Below are positions 8,696 through 18,158 of a stretch of DNA of 60,607 bases, in pieces. The stretch comes from Pseudoalteromonas piscicida (GTDB lineage Bacteria; Pseudomonadota; Gammaproteobacteria; Enterobacterales; Alteromonadaceae). The stretch covers positions 1-60,607 of the forward strand of contig NZ_NKHF01000009.1 in assembly GCF_002744175.1 (NCBI RefSeq), in the 5' to 3' direction. The stretch's first letter is position 1, and each line of letters starts with the position of its first letter. The notes below the pieces were generated by a model. It was not told where the DNA came from and did not search any database. It was given only the letters and a program-made list of their open reading frames with translations. Both the position numbers and the translations under genes were made by a program.

Positions 8696-8722
8696 TTATC
8701 GGTCGGCAAAAAATTTCCTTTA
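8696..8722 (-). promoter_or_regulatory. sigma-28 (FliA) type promoter of the third flagellin
   Basis: The minus strand has TAAAGGAA (8715-8722), 11 bases, then ACCGATAA (8696-8703); the -10 matches the GCCGATAA consensus at 7 of 8 positions. It is 97 bases upstream of the start codon. The rest of the 318-base gap to flgL shows no gene. Confidence 0.78.
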
Positions 8723-8891
8723 GTATTTTTTTAAAAAAAAATATAACCGCATGATTTTAATTAACTTATTATAGAAAACTATGATTGCGGTTCGAGGTTT
8801 TACATTCTGCCGGTATAAAACTCAATGGAGAAGTAGCCCATTTGTATTTCAAAGAGTTAGAGAGAAAAGTGACGTTATGCCGCTCTAAAAG

Positions 8892-8917
8892 AAAAGCAGC
8901 CTTTGTAGGCTGCTTTT
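8892..8917 (-). terminator. rho-independent terminator of flgJKL
   Basis: A ten-pair stem, AAAAGCAGCC (8892-8901) with GGCTGCTTTT (8908-8917), has a six-base loop and directly abuts the flgL stop codon. The minus strand continues with CTTTT. Confidence 0.82.
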
Positions 8918-10153
8918 TTAACGAATATAGTCTAGTAAGGAGAGGTTTGTAAGACGACCAAATGTCGCTTGTGATGCTTGCAGGGCTGTTTCATGTTTAG
9001 TGAGCTCAGAAATAGCGGAATAAAAATCAACCTCTATAAGAGAAGCTTTATTAGCCTTGTTATCGGCGTCAATATCTGAGTTAGCCGTTGAGACCAGATC
9101 TGCTGCATTCATTCTCCCTCCAAGTCCAGCTTGAGACTGCGATACCTGAATCTTGGCATTGTCTAGGCCTGTCATACCGTCAGCGAGTATTTGCTTATAA
9201 TCTTGTTCAGACAAATTGGGGTCTCTAAGCGTTGTGATCATCGATTCCAGCGTATTTAAAATATTTTCTTTCTGCGGCTTTTCCAAATCAAAGCTAATTT
9301 GCCCCGGTGCTGCACCTTCATACTTGAATTCCAATCCAGCTACTTTTACAGAATTGCCCTCAAAGCTACCTGTTGAAATAACGGTGCCGCCTTGCTCTAG
9401 CTGGTAGGTATTTGGAGTACCCGCTGCAACGACCAAATCAAAGGTATTTGCCCCGGCTGGCGCGCTTGGGTCCGAGTTGTAATTCGCTTTGTGAAATTTA
9501 TCGAACACACCTTGCTCATCTACGTAGACAGATGCGGAGGTGACCCCTCCCGATACGGTCCCAGTATTGGAAGTAACATTAAGACGCTTTTCTGCACTTT
9601 CAAATACATCAAAGCCATTATCGCTTGAACGCACCTCAACGCCCTCAGAAATTTTGATCTTATGCTGTCCCTGATCTCCATTGTACACATACTTTCCAGA
9701 AGCTGAATCAAAACTATATGTTTGTGTATTGTCTTGATAACCAGAAAAAATGTACTTCCCATCTTCACTCTTAGCGTTCATCAAGTCCAAGATGGTATCT
9801 TGAATAGCTTCTAACTCATCTGCTATCGCTTCATGATCCACATCCGAAAGTCCACCATTACCTGCCTGTACTGCCTTTGAGTACGCACTATCAATCGCAG
9901 TTTTAATATTTTTCAAAACTGACTCTTGTGTATCTAGACGTGACGACAGCATTGTCAAATTTTTGGTGAATTGGTCATTCGCTTGAATTCTATCATCCAG
10001 AAGCATTGCCCTTGATGTGGCCGACGCATCATCGGATGCACTCAATACTCTTTTTTGAGAATTTAACTGTTGTGTCGCTTTATTAACATCTTGCTGGTTA
10101 CGCAAAATTGAATTGAGATTTGTATTAAAAATCTGATTTTGAGATAAACGCAT
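8918..10153 (-). CDS. flgL: flagellar hook-filament junction protein FlgL (HAP3)
   Basis: FlgL forms the ring joining FlgK to the filament. The 411-residue protein starts MRLSQNQIFNTNLNSILRNQ, with the flagellin-like N-terminal helix and KRVLSASDDASATSRA around 53-68, and ends with a flagellin-like helix (ALQASQATFGRLTNLSLLDYI). The centre is a Gly/Asp/Val-rich beta domain. It starts 2 bases after the flgK stop and ends at a strong terminator, so it closes the flgJKL unit. Confidence 0.94.
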   Translation of the reverse strand: MRLSQNQIFNTNLNSILRNQQDVNKATQQLNSQKRVLSASDDASATSRAMLLDDRIQANDQFTKNLTMLSSRLDTQESVLKNIKTAIDSAYSKAVQAGNGGLSDVDHEAIADELEAIQDTILDLMNAKSEDGKYIFSGYQDNTQTYSFDSASGKYVYNGDQGQHKIKISEGVEVRSSDNGFDVFESAEKRLNVTSNTGTVSGGVTSASVYVDEQGVFDKFHKANYNSDPSAPAGANTFDLVVAAGTPNTYQLEQGGTVISTGSFEGNSVKVAGLEFKYEGAAPGQISFDLEKPQKENILNTLESMITTLRDPNLSEQDYKQILADGMTGLDNAKIQVSQSQAGLGGRMNAADLVSTANSDIDADNKANKASLIEVDFYSAISELTKHETALQASQATFGRLTNLSLLDYIR

Positions 10154-10155
10154 AA

Positions 10156-12171
10156 TTACCTCGCTGCACTTAATAAGGTATCAAACACAGTTCTAGCGGC
10201 TGAAATAACTTGTGCCGAAGCCGAGTAAGATTGTTGAAAACGTAAAAGGTTAGCCGCCTCTTCATCTAAGTTAACGCCAGATAAAGACTCGAACCAAGCG
10301 CTTGATTGATTTGCCAATGCTTCAAACGCTGCACTATTGGTTTTGGCTTGATTCGTGATAACCCCTACACCCGTAACAATATCTGCATAGGCCTCGTTAA
10401 AGGTTTTATGGCTTTCAGTACTGCCCGTAGACTCAACATTTTGTCTTACTAAATCTGAAGACTTAAGGCCATCTAGCACAGCACCGTTACGGTTATCATC
10501 AAAACCACCGGTGTTAAAACTAATTTCGAAACTATCTCCAGTGTTCGGTGTGCCCTCTATATCAAAAGTAAATCCAAGATTGTTAAAGGGTGCTGGCGCG
10601 CCGCCACCCACACCAGATAGAATATCCTTACCGTTTGCTGGAGCCGTAAACGTATGGGTCACCCCAGAGTTACTGGTGATGGTATATTCATCAGCATTTG
10701 CTGTTTTGGTGAGTGTATAGGGGCCATCATTTAAGGTCGGTGGCGTTCCAGCAGTAAAAGCGCTACTACTGGGATCTGTGTCAGTCACTACACCTGCCGA
10801 AATTGTGGCAGTTCCGTTATTATCTGCTGACAGCTCTGTTCTAATTGGCGAAGCAAGAGCAAGGGCTTCAGGTCTTTGTGTCGCCAATTCTAAACTGCTA
10901 GCTGCTTGCTGGTTTAATTTCACCAAAAACTTATCACCTGTTGCGCCGCTGCCAGTTACATTCATCTGTAAACCAAAGTAGTCGCCTGAGCCAGTAATGA
11001 CTCCTCCAGCAATACTCCCCGTTGTTGGAGTGCCAATGGGATTCCCTTTAGCATCGACTGCCGTTATCTCAACCGTCGTAGCACTAGTATAAGTTACCTG
11101 AAAATCTGTGGCTGGCAACTCATTGCCGCGCCCTGGCTCGAGTGTTGCCGTGAGCGCGGCAGTGCCTGTATTTTCACTATAAGCATAGCCACCCACAGTA
11201 GGGATTTTAAATAGATCTCCGCCGATATTACCATCCAAATCCATACCCAGTTTATTCTGCTGATTAAACGCATCAGCCAAGGCTAGGCCGATCTGACCAA
11301 GTTGATTTTGTGCTGGGATCAGAACTTCATCCCTAAATGCTAGCAGGCCACCAATTTTGCCTTTTAAACTGTCACTGTCTAACTCTATTGCAACTACATC
11401 TTGATCTTTGATATCCAGCACTAATTCTTTGTGGTTAGGATCTGGATTACCACGCATTGCAAATAAATTAAAAGCGCCATCTTGCATAACCAGCGAACTG
11501 CCGTTACCTAAAAACACGAGCTTTTCACCATTTTTACCATCAAGTGTTTCGATATCTACAAGCTCAGCTAACTCTTTAATAGCTTGGTCGCGCTCATTTA
11601 AAACGCTATGGTCAACATTTTCTTGGCTGAGTCCATGCTTACTTGCGACTTGTTTATTGAGCTCGCTGATTTTTTGAACGAGGTTATTAGCTTCTTCTGA
11701 AAAAATATCTAACTGTTCATTCACAATGCTATTTTGGTCAACCACAATACCAGACAGCCTATCCATTTGGTCGATTAAGCCTTCAGCTCCAGTCATAAAT
11801 AATGAGCGATTGGTTGTGGATGATGGTAAATTCACTGCGCTTTGTAGGTTATTAAACATCGAGTTAATACTCTTACTCAAACTATTTGATTCTTGAGCAA
11901 ATAGAGTATCAACGCGGCTTGCCTCAGTCACAAATTGCTCATAGTAAGACTGATTTGAAATATCACGATTTAGCTGCTGCTGTGCAAATTGATTAAGCAG
12001 CCGAACCGTTTCCCCACGGCCTACCATGCCACCGATCATTGTTCCGTGTTCTGTTCGTTCACGGATGTAACCTTTGGTATTTAGGTTAGCAATGTTTTTA
12101 CTGGTGGTATTTAGTAATTCTGAGTTCGCTCGAATACCAGCTGCACCAATATTTAATAGATCAAATGACAT
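10156..12171 (-). CDS. flgK: flagellar hook-associated protein FlgK (HAP1)
   Basis: FlgK is the first junction protein on top of the hook. The 671-residue product has the rod/hook-type N-terminus (SFDLLNIGAAGIRANSELL, with NIANLNTKGYIRE) and the C-terminal helix with NLLRFQQSYSASAQVISAARTVFDTL. It is clearly longer than the roughly 550 residues of the enteric protein; the extra length lies in a Thr/Gly/Ala-rich central region (about 330-560) resembling surface-exposed beta domains. It starts 1 base after the flgJ stop, indicating a tight flgJ-flgK-flgL operon. Confidence 0.94.
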   Translation of the reverse strand: MSFDLLNIGAAGIRANSELLNTTSKNIANLNTKGYIRERTEHGTMIGGMVGRGETVRLLNQFAQQQLNRDISNQSYYEQFVTEASRVDTLFAQESNSLSKSINSMFNNLQSAVNLPSSTTNRSLFMTGAEGLIDQMDRLSGIVVDQNSIVNEQLDIFSEEANNLVQKISELNKQVASKHGLSQENVDHSVLNERDQAIKELAELVDIETLDGKNGEKLVFLGNGSSLVMQDGAFNLFAMRGNPDPNHKELVLDIKDQDVVAIELDSDSLKGKIGGLLAFRDEVLIPAQNQLGQIGLALADAFNQQNKLGMDLDGNIGGDLFKIPTVGGYAYSENTGTAALTATLEPGRGNELPATDFQVTYTSATTVEITAVDAKGNPIGTPTTGSIAGGVITGSGDYFGLQMNVTGSGATGDKFLVKLNQQAASSLELATQRPEALALASPIRTELSADNNGTATISAGVVTDTDPSSSAFTAGTPPTLNDGPYTLTKTANADEYTITSNSGVTHTFTAPANGKDILSGVGGGAPAPFNNLGFTFDIEGTPNTGDSFEISFNTGGFDDNRNGAVLDGLKSSDLVRQNVESTGSTESHKTFNEAYADIVTGVGVITNQAKTNSAAFEALANQSSAWFESLSGVNLDEEAANLLRFQQSYSASAQVISAARTVFDTLLSAAR

Positions 12172-12172
12172 T

Positions 12173-13141
12173 TCATCTGACTCCCTTTGTTAACGCACCA
12201 GATAAAACATCAGATATATCAATGCGCTTTAAAACTGATTTGATTTTGTTGGCATAATTTGGATCGGTTGCGTAACCTGCCTCTTGCAGCTCATTCAAAT
12301 ATGCATGACTGTCATTCACTTTATCTAGGGCTTGCTCATATCTTGGGTTACCTTTGATAAAACTGACATAGTCTTCAAAACTCTGCTCAATAGAGTTATA
12401 AGCTCGAAAATCTGCTTGTTTCTTGACAGGTAAACCTTGTTCAAATTCAAGCGTCGATTTTCTGGCGCTTTCACCATTCCAGCGACTGTCTGCCTTGATA
12501 TTGAAAAGATTAAAGCTACTGCTGCCATCTTTTTTGTTGATGATGTGCTTGCCCCAACCCGTTTCTAACGCTGCTTGAGCAACCATAACTGCTGGATTTA
12601 AACCTAATTTTTTCGCTGCTGATTTTGCATAGTCCCATACGCCCTCGACAAACTCCTCAGGCGAGCCAAAATTTTGCTGTTCTTTATTAGGTTGCGCTGT
12701 TTCTATTGATGCGGGCATAGGTGCTGCTTTTTCACGGCTTTCAGGCTGTGACTTTTTCAATGCAACATCACCGTCTGCGCGAAGTACGGATGCTGGCTTG
12801 TACTTCTCTGAATTTGGAGAAAGCTGCTGGACGATAAGATCTGCAAGGCCCAAACTTCCCTTTTCGGAGAGGTGCATAGCAAGTTGTTGATCATGCATCT
12901 CTTCAAAAAACTTAACGCCGCTAGAGTTGAAAGGACTGTCTTTATCTTCAAGCGCCTCATTAGCTTTACGCATGCTCTGTAGCAGCATTTGGGTAAAAAT
13001 AGACTCAAACTGTTGTGCAGCCTTTTTCAACGCTTGATCAGAAGCATCTCGATCACCGGCACCCTTAAGCGCCTCTTTACGGATGGAATCGAGGTTACCT
13101 AGATCAAAAAAGCTCTGATTTTTCAATTGATCGGTGTTCAT
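12173..13141 (-). CDS. flgJ: flagellar rod cap and peptidoglycan hydrolase FlgJ
   Basis: A dual-function periplasmic protein. The N-terminal part (about residues 30-105, with QFESIFTQMLLQSMRKANEA) matches the rod-capping domain, and the C-terminal part (about 160-315, with MVAQAALETGWGKHII and FNLFNIKADSRWNG) matches the glucosaminidase domain that opens peptidoglycan for the rod. The 322-residue length is that of full two-domain FlgJ. A sigma-54 type promoter at 13178-13193 sits directly upstream, within the flgI terminator, so flgJKL seems to form its own unit rather than ending the flgF operon. Confidence 0.94.
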   Translation of the reverse strand: MNTDQLKNQSFFDLGNLDSIRKEALKGAGDRDASDQALKKAAQQFESIFTQMLLQSMRKANEALEDKDSPFNSSGVKFFEEMHDQQLAMHLSEKGSLGLADLIVQQLSPNSEKYKPASVLRADGDVALKKSQPESREKAAPMPASIETAQPNKEQQNFGSPEEFVEGVWDYAKSAAKKLGLNPAVMVAQAALETGWGKHIINKKDGSSSFNLFNIKADSRWNGESARKSTLEFEQGLPVKKQADFRAYNSIEQSFEDYVSFIKGNPRYEQALDKVNDSHAYLNELQEAGYATDPNYANKIKSVLKRIDISDVLSGALTKGVR

Positions 13142-13177
13142 ACACTAAGCACTGTTTGATAGTAATACTTAAACAAA

Positions 13178-13193
13178 TGCAAAATCCGAGCCA
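13178..13193 (-). promoter_or_regulatory. sigma-54 type promoter of flgJKL
   Basis: The minus strand reads TGGCTCG-GATT-TTGCA, matching TGGCACG-N4-TTGCW at 11 of 12 fixed positions. The expected start is near 13166, about 25 bases before flgJ. The -24 element begins inside the T-run of the flgI terminator. Confidence 0.8.
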
Positions 13194-13219
13194 AAAAAAA
13201 GCCCCACAAATGTGAGGCT
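13193..13219 (-). terminator. rho-independent terminator of flgFGHI
   Basis: On the minus strand, AGCCTCACA and TGTGGGGCT form a stem with one G-T pair, followed by eight T residues (A-run at 13193-13200 on the plus strand). It is about 25 bases after the flgI stop codon. Confidence 0.8.
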
Positions 13220-13243
13220 AACTAGTTGATTAATAATAGAACA

Positions 13244-14353
13244 TTAAATGACGACTAATTGACCATTTATTGCACCAGCTTCTTTTAGTGCCTCCAAAAT
13301 CGCCATTAAGTCGCCAGGAGCAGCCCCCACTTGGTTTATCGCTCTCACTAAGTCGTCTAAACTCACGCCGGGGTCAAATACAAATGCCCGAGAGTCGTCT
13401 TGATCCACATCGATAATACTTTGTTGTGTCACCACGGTTTCGCCATTGGCAAGTGCATTTGGTTGTGAAACATTTTGTTGCTCAGCAATGGTCACTGTAA
13501 GTCCACCATGGGTAATGGCTGCAGGTTGCAATTTGACATTCTTGCCGATAACGATTGTACCCGTACGCGAATTCACGATGATCTTGGCAGCTGTATCTGC
13601 AGGTTTAAACTCTAGATTTTCCAGTGTCGATAAATAAGCGACTCGTTGCGAAGGGTCTCTCGGTGCGATAACTCGAACTGAAGCGGCATCCATCGGCTTA
13701 GCACTATTTGGACCAACTAAATCATTAATCGTATCAGCCAACCGTTTTGCAGTAGTGAAGTCAGGACGGTTCAAATTAAAGGTAATATAATCACCTTGCG
13801 TAAATGGACTTGGGACAGCACGCTCTACGGTTGCTCCGTTTGCCACACGTCCAACCGTGGGTGTATTGATTACAACTCGGCTGCCATCGGCACCATCAGC
13901 ACCTAAGCCACCTACAATCAAGCTGCCTTGTGCGATTGCATAGACGTTTCCATCAACCCCTTTTAGGAAGGTTTGTAATAGCGTACCACCTCGTAAACTT
14001 CCTGCGCTGCCAATTGAAGAGACCGTAACGTCAATGGTTTGACCTGGCTTTACAAACGGTGGCAGGTCAGCGTGAACCGCAACGGCCGCGACATTTTTAA
14101 TCTTTGGTTTCAAGTTTGCTGGCATGGTGATCCCAAAACTATTAAGCATCGCCTTAAAGCTCTGCTCGGTAAAACGAGTTTGCTCACCTGTGCCCGGTAG
14201 GCCAACAACTAGGCCATAGCCCACCAGTTGGTTAGAGCGCACGCCCTCTACCATGCTAACGTCTTTGACTCGCTCAGCAGAAGCTGCCGAGGAAAAGCAC
14301 GCCACAGCAGAGAAAGTGCAAATAAATAAAATATCTTTGAAAAAACGAGTCAT
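13244..14353 (-). CDS. flgI: flagellar P-ring protein FlgI
   Basis: FlgI assembles the periplasmic P ring around the rod within the peptidoglycan layer. The chosen start, ATG at 14353, is preceded by AAGGGGG and gives [20 protein letters not shown], a Sec signal peptide with cleavage likely after SAASA. The frame stays open upstream to 14407, but that would overlap flgH and place 18 extra residues before the signal peptide. The mature start [20 protein letters not shown] and [11 protein letters not shown], and the C-terminal [15 protein letters not shown], are characteristic. About 369 residues, normal length. Confidence 0.95.
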   Translation of the reverse strand: MTRFFKDILFICTFSAVACFSSAASAERVKDVSMVEGVRSNQLVGYGLVVGLPGTGEQTRFTEQSFKAMLNSFGITMPANLKPKIKNVAAVAVHADLPPFVKPGQTIDVTVSSIGSAGSLRGGTLLQTFLKGVDGNVYAIAQGSLIVGGLGADGADGSRVVINTPTVGRVANGATVERAVPSPFTQGDYITFNLNRPDFTTAKRLADTINDLVGPNSAKPMDAASVRVIAPRDPSQRVAYLSTLENLEFKPADTAAKIIVNSRTGTIVIGKNVKLQPAAITHGGLTVTIAEQQNVSQPNALANGETVVTQQSIIDVDQDDSRAFVFDPGVSLDDLVRAINQVGAAPGDLMAILEALKEAGAINGQLVVI

Positions 14354-14364
14354 TGTCCGCCCCC

Positions 14365-15048
14365 TTAAAATGGCATGATTGCGCTCATAAAGAAGCTTGT
14401 TAACCAACCTGCGCTTTGCACTTCTTGCTGGTCACCTTTACCTGAGTATTGAATCCGCGCATTGGCTACGCGGTTTGACTCTACGGTATTGTCCGCTTTA
14501 ACATCCTGCGGTCTTACTAGCCCCTCAAGGCGTATAAACTCTTCCCCAGTATTAAGGGTCAGCCATTTTTCACCACGGACCACTAAATTACCATTTGGTA
14601 GCACCCGGGTAACGTTAACTGAAATATTACCAAATAGACTATTTGATTGGTTGGCCTGCGCATCTCCTGAGAATGAAGAGCTAGAGCTCGCGCCAAACTG
14701 TATTGCCTCTTTGCCAATATTAACCGCATTACCACCAAGCCCAATCACGGGATCAAGACTTGAATCACTTGATTTGTCTAACTGAGAATTCGCAGCCTTG
14801 GTTGCTTGAGTGGTTTCTCTCAGCACGATGGTAATAATATCGCCGACGCGTACCGCTTTTTTGTCGGCATACAGATCATTAGAAAACTGCGTGTTAAATA
14901 ACGAGCCCGTTGCCACCATTTGTGCTTGATTATCTTCTGGATAAATGGGCGCATAATACGGATCGTCACGCACCACATTTTTATTCTGTGTTGTACTACA
15001 TCCAGACAATGCAGCAACGGTTACGATAGCTAAATATAATGCACGCAT
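14365..15048 (-). CDS. flgH: flagellar L-ring lipoprotein FlgH
   Basis: FlgH forms the outer-membrane L ring. The 227-residue precursor has a lipoprotein signal ([17 protein letters not shown], lipobox LSGC, lipidated Cys17) and the family segments [20 protein letters not shown] and [18 protein letters not shown]. It ends 11 bases before the preferred flgI start and begins 16 bases after flgG, in the invariant flgF-G-H-I order. Confidence 0.95.
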   Translation of the reverse strand: MRALYLAIVTVAALSGCSTTQNKNVVRDDPYYAPIYPEDNQAQMVATGSLFNTQFSNDLYADKKAVRVGDIITIVLRETTQATKAANSQLDKSSDSSLDPVIGLGGNAVNIGKEAIQFGASSSSSFSGDAQANQSNSLFGNISVNVTRVLPNGNLVVRGEKWLTLNTGEEFIRLEGLVRPQDVKADNTVESNRVANARIQYSGKGDQQEVQSAGWLTSFFMSAIMPF

Positions 15049-15064
15049 ACTACCCCCTACCCAA

Positions 15065-15853
15065 TTATAACTGCTGGTTAATATAACTCAGCATCTGGTC
15101 AACGGATGAAATAACTTTTGAGTTCATCTCGTACACACGCTGGGTTTCAATTAGATTCACGAGCTCTTCGGTTACGTTCACATTTGACGTTTCTAACGCG
15201 CCTTGAACAATCTTGCCTAACCCTTCAACGCTTGGGTTACCCTGAACCGGTGCACCGCTTACCGCTGTTTCTGTATAGAGGTTTTGACCGATTGGCTCAA
15301 GACCTGATGGATTAATAAAGTCACTAATCGTTAGCTGCCCGATAACCACGTTTTCTGCTTGTCCTGCCACACGGACAGAGACTTCACCATCTTGAGAGAT
15401 AGTAATTGATTGAGCATCATCAGGTACGTTCATTTCAGGCAAAACGGGGAAGCCAGCACCAGAGGTCACGACTCGACCTTCTTCATCAGTTGTAAATTGA
15501 CCATTTCTAGAGTAAGCCGTAGTACCATCTGGCATTTGGATTTCAAAGAAACCAGGACCTTGGATCATCCAATCCAGTGAGTTCTCGGTACTTAACATAT
15601 TGCCTTGAGAAAAGTTTTTCTGGTTGGCAACCACTTTAGCACCGGCACCTAGCATTAACCCTGATGGCAACTCGGTATCTTGAGAGCTACGACCACCCGG
15701 CTGATTAATATTTTGATATAACAAATCTTCAAAAATTGCACGGCTCTTTTTATACCCGACAGTACTGGCGTTAGCCAAGTTGTTTGATATGACCGAAATA
15801 TCGGTTTGCTGTGCATCTAAGCCTGTTTTACTTATCCACAATGCAGGATTCAT
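15065..15853 (-). CDS. flgG: flagellar distal rod protein FlgG
   Basis: Major subunit of the distal rod. The 262-residue protein starts MNPALWISKTGLDAQQTDIS with NNLANASTVGYKKSRAIFED, has the FlgE/F/G central motif DWMIQGPGFFEIQMPDG, and ends with the hook/rod C-terminal helix EELVNLIETQRVYEMNSKVI. The length matches the enteric protein. It starts 16 bases after flgF. Confidence 0.95.
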   Translation of the reverse strand: MNPALWISKTGLDAQQTDISVISNNLANASTVGYKKSRAIFEDLLYQNINQPGGRSSQDTELPSGLMLGAGAKVVANQKNFSQGNMLSTENSLDWMIQGPGFFEIQMPDGTTAYSRNGQFTTDEEGRVVTSGAGFPVLPEMNVPDDAQSITISQDGEVSVRVAGQAENVVIGQLTISDFINPSGLEPIGQNLYTETAVSGAPVQGNPSVEGLGKIVQGALETSNVNVTEELVNLIETQRVYEMNSKVISSVDQMLSYINQQL

Positions 15854-15869
15854 AATCTCTACCTCACTC

Positions 15870-16634
15870 TTAAACTATGCGTAGGAGCGAAGTGTGTCGC
15901 TCATCTATTTCTTCAGCTGTTTTCATCAGCTTAATTTGCATTTCAAACTGTCGTTGATGGTTGATCATGTCGACCATCTCGTGAACGGGATTAACATTGG
16001 ACATTTCCAAAAAGCCACTCATTACCTTTGCAGTTGGTGATATTTCACAAAAACCACAAATCCCATCTTCTAACTTTTCTTCTTTAGGTCTATACAGGCC
16101 ATCATTTCCTTTTTGCAGCTTACTGTTGTCAGCTTCAATAATTTTCAATCGGTCAACGACCTCAAGAAAATTGGCTGGCGCTCCCTGAGGGCGGACTTGG
16201 ATAGAGCCATCGTCACTGAACACGACTTTTTCGACGGGAATAGGTAATACGATTGGCCCACCTTCGCCAATAAGTTGACGTCCGTGTGCAGTTACCAAAG
16301 CACCATCATTGCGAATGTTGAGTGTTCCGACTTTGGTATATGCCTCTTCCCCTGACGCATCAACCACGCTCAGCCAAGATTTGTCATCTACCGCTATATC
16401 TAGCTCTCGACCTGTTTCAACGATTGCGCCACCGGTCATATTCGTGCCCGGTCGCTCCTGCATCGCAAATACTCGAGTTGGTAAGCCTTCACCAAACGCC
16501 TGCATCGAGCGAGCCTGAGCGAAATCAGCCTTGAAGCCAGTCGTGTTGGCGTTAGCAAGGTTATTCGCTTTCAGCGCCACGCCGCGTAAGCTTTGCTTAG
16601 CGCCTGACATTGCGATATACACCATTTTATCCAT
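15870..16634 (-). CDS. flgF: flagellar proximal rod protein FlgF
   Basis: A rod subunit of the FlgB/C/F/G family. The 254-residue product begins MDKMVYIAMSGAKQSLRGVA with NNLANANTTGFKADFAQ, and its C-terminus VHEMVDMINHQRQFEMQIKL is the family helix. It is the first gene of the flgFGHI unit: a sigma-54 type promoter lies 38 bases upstream, and a terminator separates it from flgE. Confidence 0.95.
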   Translation of the reverse strand: MDKMVYIAMSGAKQSLRGVALKANNLANANTTGFKADFAQARSMQAFGEGLPTRVFAMQERPGTNMTGGAIVETGRELDIAVDDKSWLSVVDASGEEAYTKVGTLNIRNDGALVTAHGRQLIGEGGPIVLPIPVEKVVFSDDGSIQVRPQGAPANFLEVVDRLKIIEADNSKLQKGNDGLYRPKEEKLEDGICGFCEISPTAKVMSGFLEMSNVNPVHEMVDMINHQRQFEMQIKLMKTAEEIDERHTSLLRIV

Positions 16635-16671
16635 GACGATGACCTATAAAATTCTAACTTAACTTAGTTAA

Positions 16672-16687
16672 TGCAAGCACAATGCCA
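16672..16687 (-). promoter_or_regulatory. sigma-54 type promoter of flgFGHI
   Basis: The minus strand reads TGGCATT-GTGC-TTGCA, with both invariant dinucleotides and complete TGGCA and TTGCA elements. The start would be near 16660, about 26 bases before flgF. Confidence 0.82.
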
Positions 16688-16711
16688 AAATGGTGAGAGG
16701 TTTTTGACAGA

Positions 16712-16742
16712 TATAAAAAAGGCTGCTTTGAAAGCAGCCTTT
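16712..16742 (-). terminator. rho-independent terminator of flgBCDE
   Basis: AAAGGCTGC (16718-16726) pairs with GCAGCCTTT (16734-16742) across a seven-base loop, followed on the minus strand by TTTTTT-type sequence. It lies 15 bases after the flgE stop and divides flgBCDE from flgFGHI. Confidence 0.85.
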
Positions 16743-16757
16743 GGAGGGCATAATATA

Positions 16758-18122
16758 TTATCGGATCTGTAATATACTCTGTTGTAATGACGAGTTCACT
16801 TCAAGTGCCCGCGAGTTAGCTTGGAAGTTACGCTGTGCACTAATTAAGTCGACAAGTTCATTAGTTAGGTTAACGTTCGACTGCTCAAGCGCCGAAGAGT
16901 TAATGGAGCCAAGAGTACCTGAACCTGGTTCACCTGCAATCGGCTCACCTGAAGTTAAGCTTTTCTTCCAAGATGTGTTACCAGCTTGCTGAAGACCTTG
17001 AGAATTAGGGAAACGAACCATAGCAACTTGACCAAGAAAAGACTGATCACCATTACTGTAAGAGGCTACAATTTTACCATCGCCACCAATATCTATCCCC
17101 GACAAACGACCAACTGTTGCGCCATCTTGCTCGAGCGCTTTGGTTTCGTATTTACTAGCATACTGGGTAGGCAATTTTCCTGTGGTATTGGATTCATCGC
17201 GCCAGTTCAAAGTAATATCTGTGGGGAAACTAGCACCATTTGACAATAGGTCTGATAAGCCTGTTGCAGCGCCAGCCCCATTCGGTAGCGACAATGGATC
17301 AAACGTGTTACCAGAGTTCGCATTGCCATCTGTTGATTGTGGAATACCTGCCGAATCAAACACAAAGGTTGTGATTGGTGTATATGGAGTCGTCGTTTGC
17401 TCTACACCCGCGGCGTTAAATGGTTTCTGATCCAAAGTTGCAAAAACTTCCCATTGATTTTCTACATTAGGCGCAACACCATCGGTTTTCTTAAAAAACA
17501 ACTGCATGGTATGTGGCTGACCAAGAGAGTCGTATACCGTTGTTGAAGTTGAATGGTTATAGGTTGCCCCTTCAGTCGGGTCAAAGGCTAATGGCTTATA
17601 ACTCTCACGTGAGTCTAAGTTAAATGATGAATAAACATTAGTAGTTGACCGCGGTGAGCCAGATGAATCTGGTATTTGAATAGCACTTGCGGTACTTAAA
17701 CTGACAGATTCATTATCACCAGTACTTTCATCAACCGGGAAGCCTTGTAAGAAGTTACCCTGCGCATCAACAATAAAGTTGTCTTTGTTTAACTTAAACG
17801 CACCGGCACGAGTAAATGAATAGTCTTGTGCACCAAACTCTTCTGCCATAGCAAAATAGCCTTCACCGGTAATAGCAAGATCTAGCGAGTTTTCGGTAAA
17901 TTTCAACGAACCTTGGTGGAATTGTTGTGCAACCATAGTGGTCTGCGCACCATCGCCGTTTTTGGTTTTACCTGAGCTAAAGACCGACGCTGCGTATACG
18001 TCTGCGAACTCAGCGCGTGACTCTTTAAAGCCGGTTGTATTTACGTTTGCGATATTATTCGCCGTCACATCTAAGTCTTTTTGCGCGGCAGCCAAACCTG
18101 TTAGTGCAATATTAAAACTCAT
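16758..18122 (-). CDS. flgE: flagellar hook protein FlgE
   Basis: Structural subunit of the hook. The 454-residue protein starts MSFNIALTGLAAAQKDLDVT and has NNIANVNTTGFKESRAEFAD, the central motif LDLAITGEGYFAMAEE and the C-terminal helix NELVDLISAQRNFQANSRAL. It is somewhat longer than the enteric protein; the extra length is in the Asn/Thr-rich middle region, which forms the outer hook domains. It is the last gene of flgBCDE. Confidence 0.95.
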   Translation of the reverse strand: MSFNIALTGLAAAQKDLDVTANNIANVNTTGFKESRAEFADVYAASVFSSGKTKNGDGAQTTMVAQQFHQGSLKFTENSLDLAITGEGYFAMAEEFGAQDYSFTRAGAFKLNKDNFIVDAQGNFLQGFPVDESTGDNESVSLSTASAIQIPDSSGSPRSTTNVYSSFNLDSRESYKPLAFDPTEGATYNHSTSTTVYDSLGQPHTMQLFFKKTDGVAPNVENQWEVFATLDQKPFNAAGVEQTTTPYTPITTFVFDSAGIPQSTDGNANSGNTFDPLSLPNGAGAATGLSDLLSNGASFPTDITLNWRDESNTTGKLPTQYASKYETKALEQDGATVGRLSGIDIGGDGKIVASYSNGDQSFLGQVAMVRFPNSQGLQQAGNTSWKKSLTSGEPIAGEPGSGTLGSINSSALEQSNVNLTNELVDLISAQRNFQANSRALEVNSSLQQSILQIR

Positions 18123-18158
18123 ATTTTCACCTCTGAACTGTAAGGTTAATTCTTAAAA

